A DNA stretch of 64,000 nucleotides from assembly GCA_900547105.1 (NCBI GenBank), contig URFL01000005.1:62001-126000 (forward strand), given 5' to 3'. The notes under the pieces were generated by a model. It was given only the letters and a program-made list of their open reading frames with translations, ran no database searches and had not been told where the DNA came from. Below, piece after piece: positions 62,931 through 64,000 of this stretch. Made by a program: the position numbers and the translations under genes. The stretch comes from an uncultured Oscillospiraceae bacterium. Its GTDB lineage: Bacteria; Bacillota; Clostridia; Oscillospirales; Acutalibacteraceae. The number at the start of each line of letters is the position of its first letter. The stretch's first letter is position 1.

Positions 62931-64000
62931 TTACAGCTCATCGTCGTCCGACGCGTCGCCGTCGAACTCGTCAAACACATCGACATCGGCCAGCAGCTCG
63001 TCGGGATCCGGCTCTTCCACGCCGTAACCGACCAGTTCGCTTTCGTCGGTCACTTCCTGGAACGCCTGATCATCGGACGGTACCATGTTGATGTCGTCGT
63101 CATCATCGAAGGTCTGCTTCAGGTCGATCTCTTCTTTGTTCTTATCCAGCACCTTGATGTCCAGACCCAGCGACTGCAGCTCTTTGATCAGAACCTTGAA
63201 GGATTCCGGCACACCCGACTGCGGCACATTCTGACCCTTGACAATGGCTTCGTAGGTCTTGACACGACCCACCACATCGTCCGACTTCACGGTCAGGATC
63301 TCCTGCAGCGTGTAAGCGGCGCCGTACGCTTCCAGCGCCCACACTTCCATTTCGCCGAAACGCTGGCCGCCGAACTGGGCTTTACCGCCCAGAGGCTGCT
63401 GCGTAACCAGCGAGTAGGGACCGGTGGAACGCGCGTGGATCTTATCGTCAACCAGATGGTGCAATTTCAGGAAGTACATATAACCCACGGTGACCGGGTT
63501 GTCGAATTTCTCACCGGTACGACCGTCATACAGCTCGGTTTTGCCGTCGCGGCGTTTGCCCGCCTGCTCCAGCAGCTCCTGAATATCCTGCTCATGCGCA
63601 CCGTCGAAAACCGGTGTCATGATCTTAAAACCGAGCGCCGCAGCCGCATAGCCCAGATGCACTTCCAGCACCTGACCGATGTTCATACGCGACGGCACGC
63701 CCAAGGGGTTCAGCACGATGTCCAGCGGACGGCCATCCGGCAGGAACGGCATATCCTCGCTGGGCAGGATGCGGGACACAACACCCTTATTACCGTGACG
63801 ACCCGCCATCTTATCGCCGACGCTGATCTTCCGCTTTTGCGCAATATAGCAGCGGACGATCATGTTGACACCGGGGCTGAGCTCGTCACAGTTTTCGCGG
63901 GTAAACACCTTCACATCCACGATGATGCCGTACTCACCGTGCGGCACACGCAGCGAGGTGTCGCGCACTTCGCGCGCTTTTTCACCAAAGATGGCACGCA
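62931..64000 (-). CDS. rpoB: RNA polymerase subunit beta (C-terminal part)
   Basis: The open frame runs past 64000, so the N-terminal two-thirds is outside the window. About 356 residues are seen, with the typical RVPHGEYGIIVDVKVFTREN, KISVGDKMAGRHGNKGVVSR, LPDGRPLDIVLNPLGVPSRM and AQFGGQRFGEMEVWALEAYG. Acidic C-terminal tail. Precedes rpoC in the conserved order. Confidence 0.98.
   Translation of the reverse strand, partial: RAIFGEKAREVRDTSLRVPHGEYGIIVDVKVFTRENCDELSPGVNMIVRCYIAQKRKISVGDKMAGRHGNKGVVSRILPSEDMPFLPDGRPLDIVLNPLGVPSRMNIGQVLEVHLGYAAAALGFKIMTPVFDGAHEQDIQELLEQAGKRRDGKTELYDGRTGEKFDNPVTVGYMYFLKLHHLVDDKIHARSTGPYSLVTQQPLGGKAQFGGQRFGEMEVWALEAYGAAYTLQEILTVKSDDVVGRVKTYEAIVKGQNVPQSGVPESFKVLIKELQSLGLDIKVLDKNKEEIDLKQTFDDDDDINMVPSDDQAFQEVTDESELVGYGVEEPDPDELLADVDVFDEFDGDASDDDEL

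Overview
The window comes from a moderately GC-rich, anaerobic, spore-forming Clostridia genome, most likely Oscillospirales/Ruminococcaceae-like. The support is a glycyl-radical fermentation pair (pflB-pflA), FeoAB iron uptake, the spoIIAA-spoIIAB-sigF operon and spoIIID, a secreted dockerin protein, an FeFe-hydrogenase-like protein, and strong AGGAGG ribosome binding sites with TTGACA/TATAAT promoters. The taxonomic placement is inference from gene content only.

Layout. 1-5.1 kb (minus strand): two paralogous secreted proteins with near-identical signal peptides and promoters, a 43-residue peptide gene, and a candidate structured small RNA. 5.4-13.6 kb: pflB/pflA, an AI-2E-type membrane protein, a second membrane protein, feoA/feoB and a Dabb-domain protein. 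13.6-17 kb: an iron-type alcohol dehydrogenase divergent from a dockerin protein. 17.1-18.7 kb: initiator tRNA-Met followed by an AT-rich sigma/anti-sigma insert that ends in a degenerate copy of the tRNA 3' half. 18.8-21 kb: mobile-element-type small genes. 21-21.5 kb: tRNA-Pro and tRNA-Leu.

21.5-30.5 kb is a cryptic mobile element: large serine recombinase, ParB, a frameshifted RepA_N-type initiator and small element genes, but no conjugation genes. Instead it carries a cargo operon of HTH regulator, M48-type metalloprotease fusion, TerB-like protein and glycine-zipper membrane protein. I regard this operon as the best candidate for an undescribed system, possibly defence or envelope stress.

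30.6-46.6 kb is mainly core and metabolic: HAD phosphatase, DUF1003, cupin, YfbR-like nucleotidase, YfhO-type membrane protein, GH43, SpoIIID, FolC, the sigF operon, an HxlR regulator with its target oxidoreductase, a macrodomain-SirTM pair, and a GH71/99-like protein. 46.7-47.9 kb is an AT-rich RING/zinc-ribbon gene inserted between two identical terminators. 48-50.2 kb holds serC-serA. 50.4-53.7 kb is a likely redox-sensing operon: DRTGG, HATPase, sensory-type FeFe-hydrogenase, DRTGG, PHP. Then come tRNA-Tyr, an acidic EF-hand protein, PepD, a GNAT, a hypothetical protein and a MATE transporter. The window ends in rpoC and the 3' part of rpoB on the minus strand.

No rRNA and no CRISPR array were seen. 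Many long ORFs antisense to GC-rich genes were discarded.
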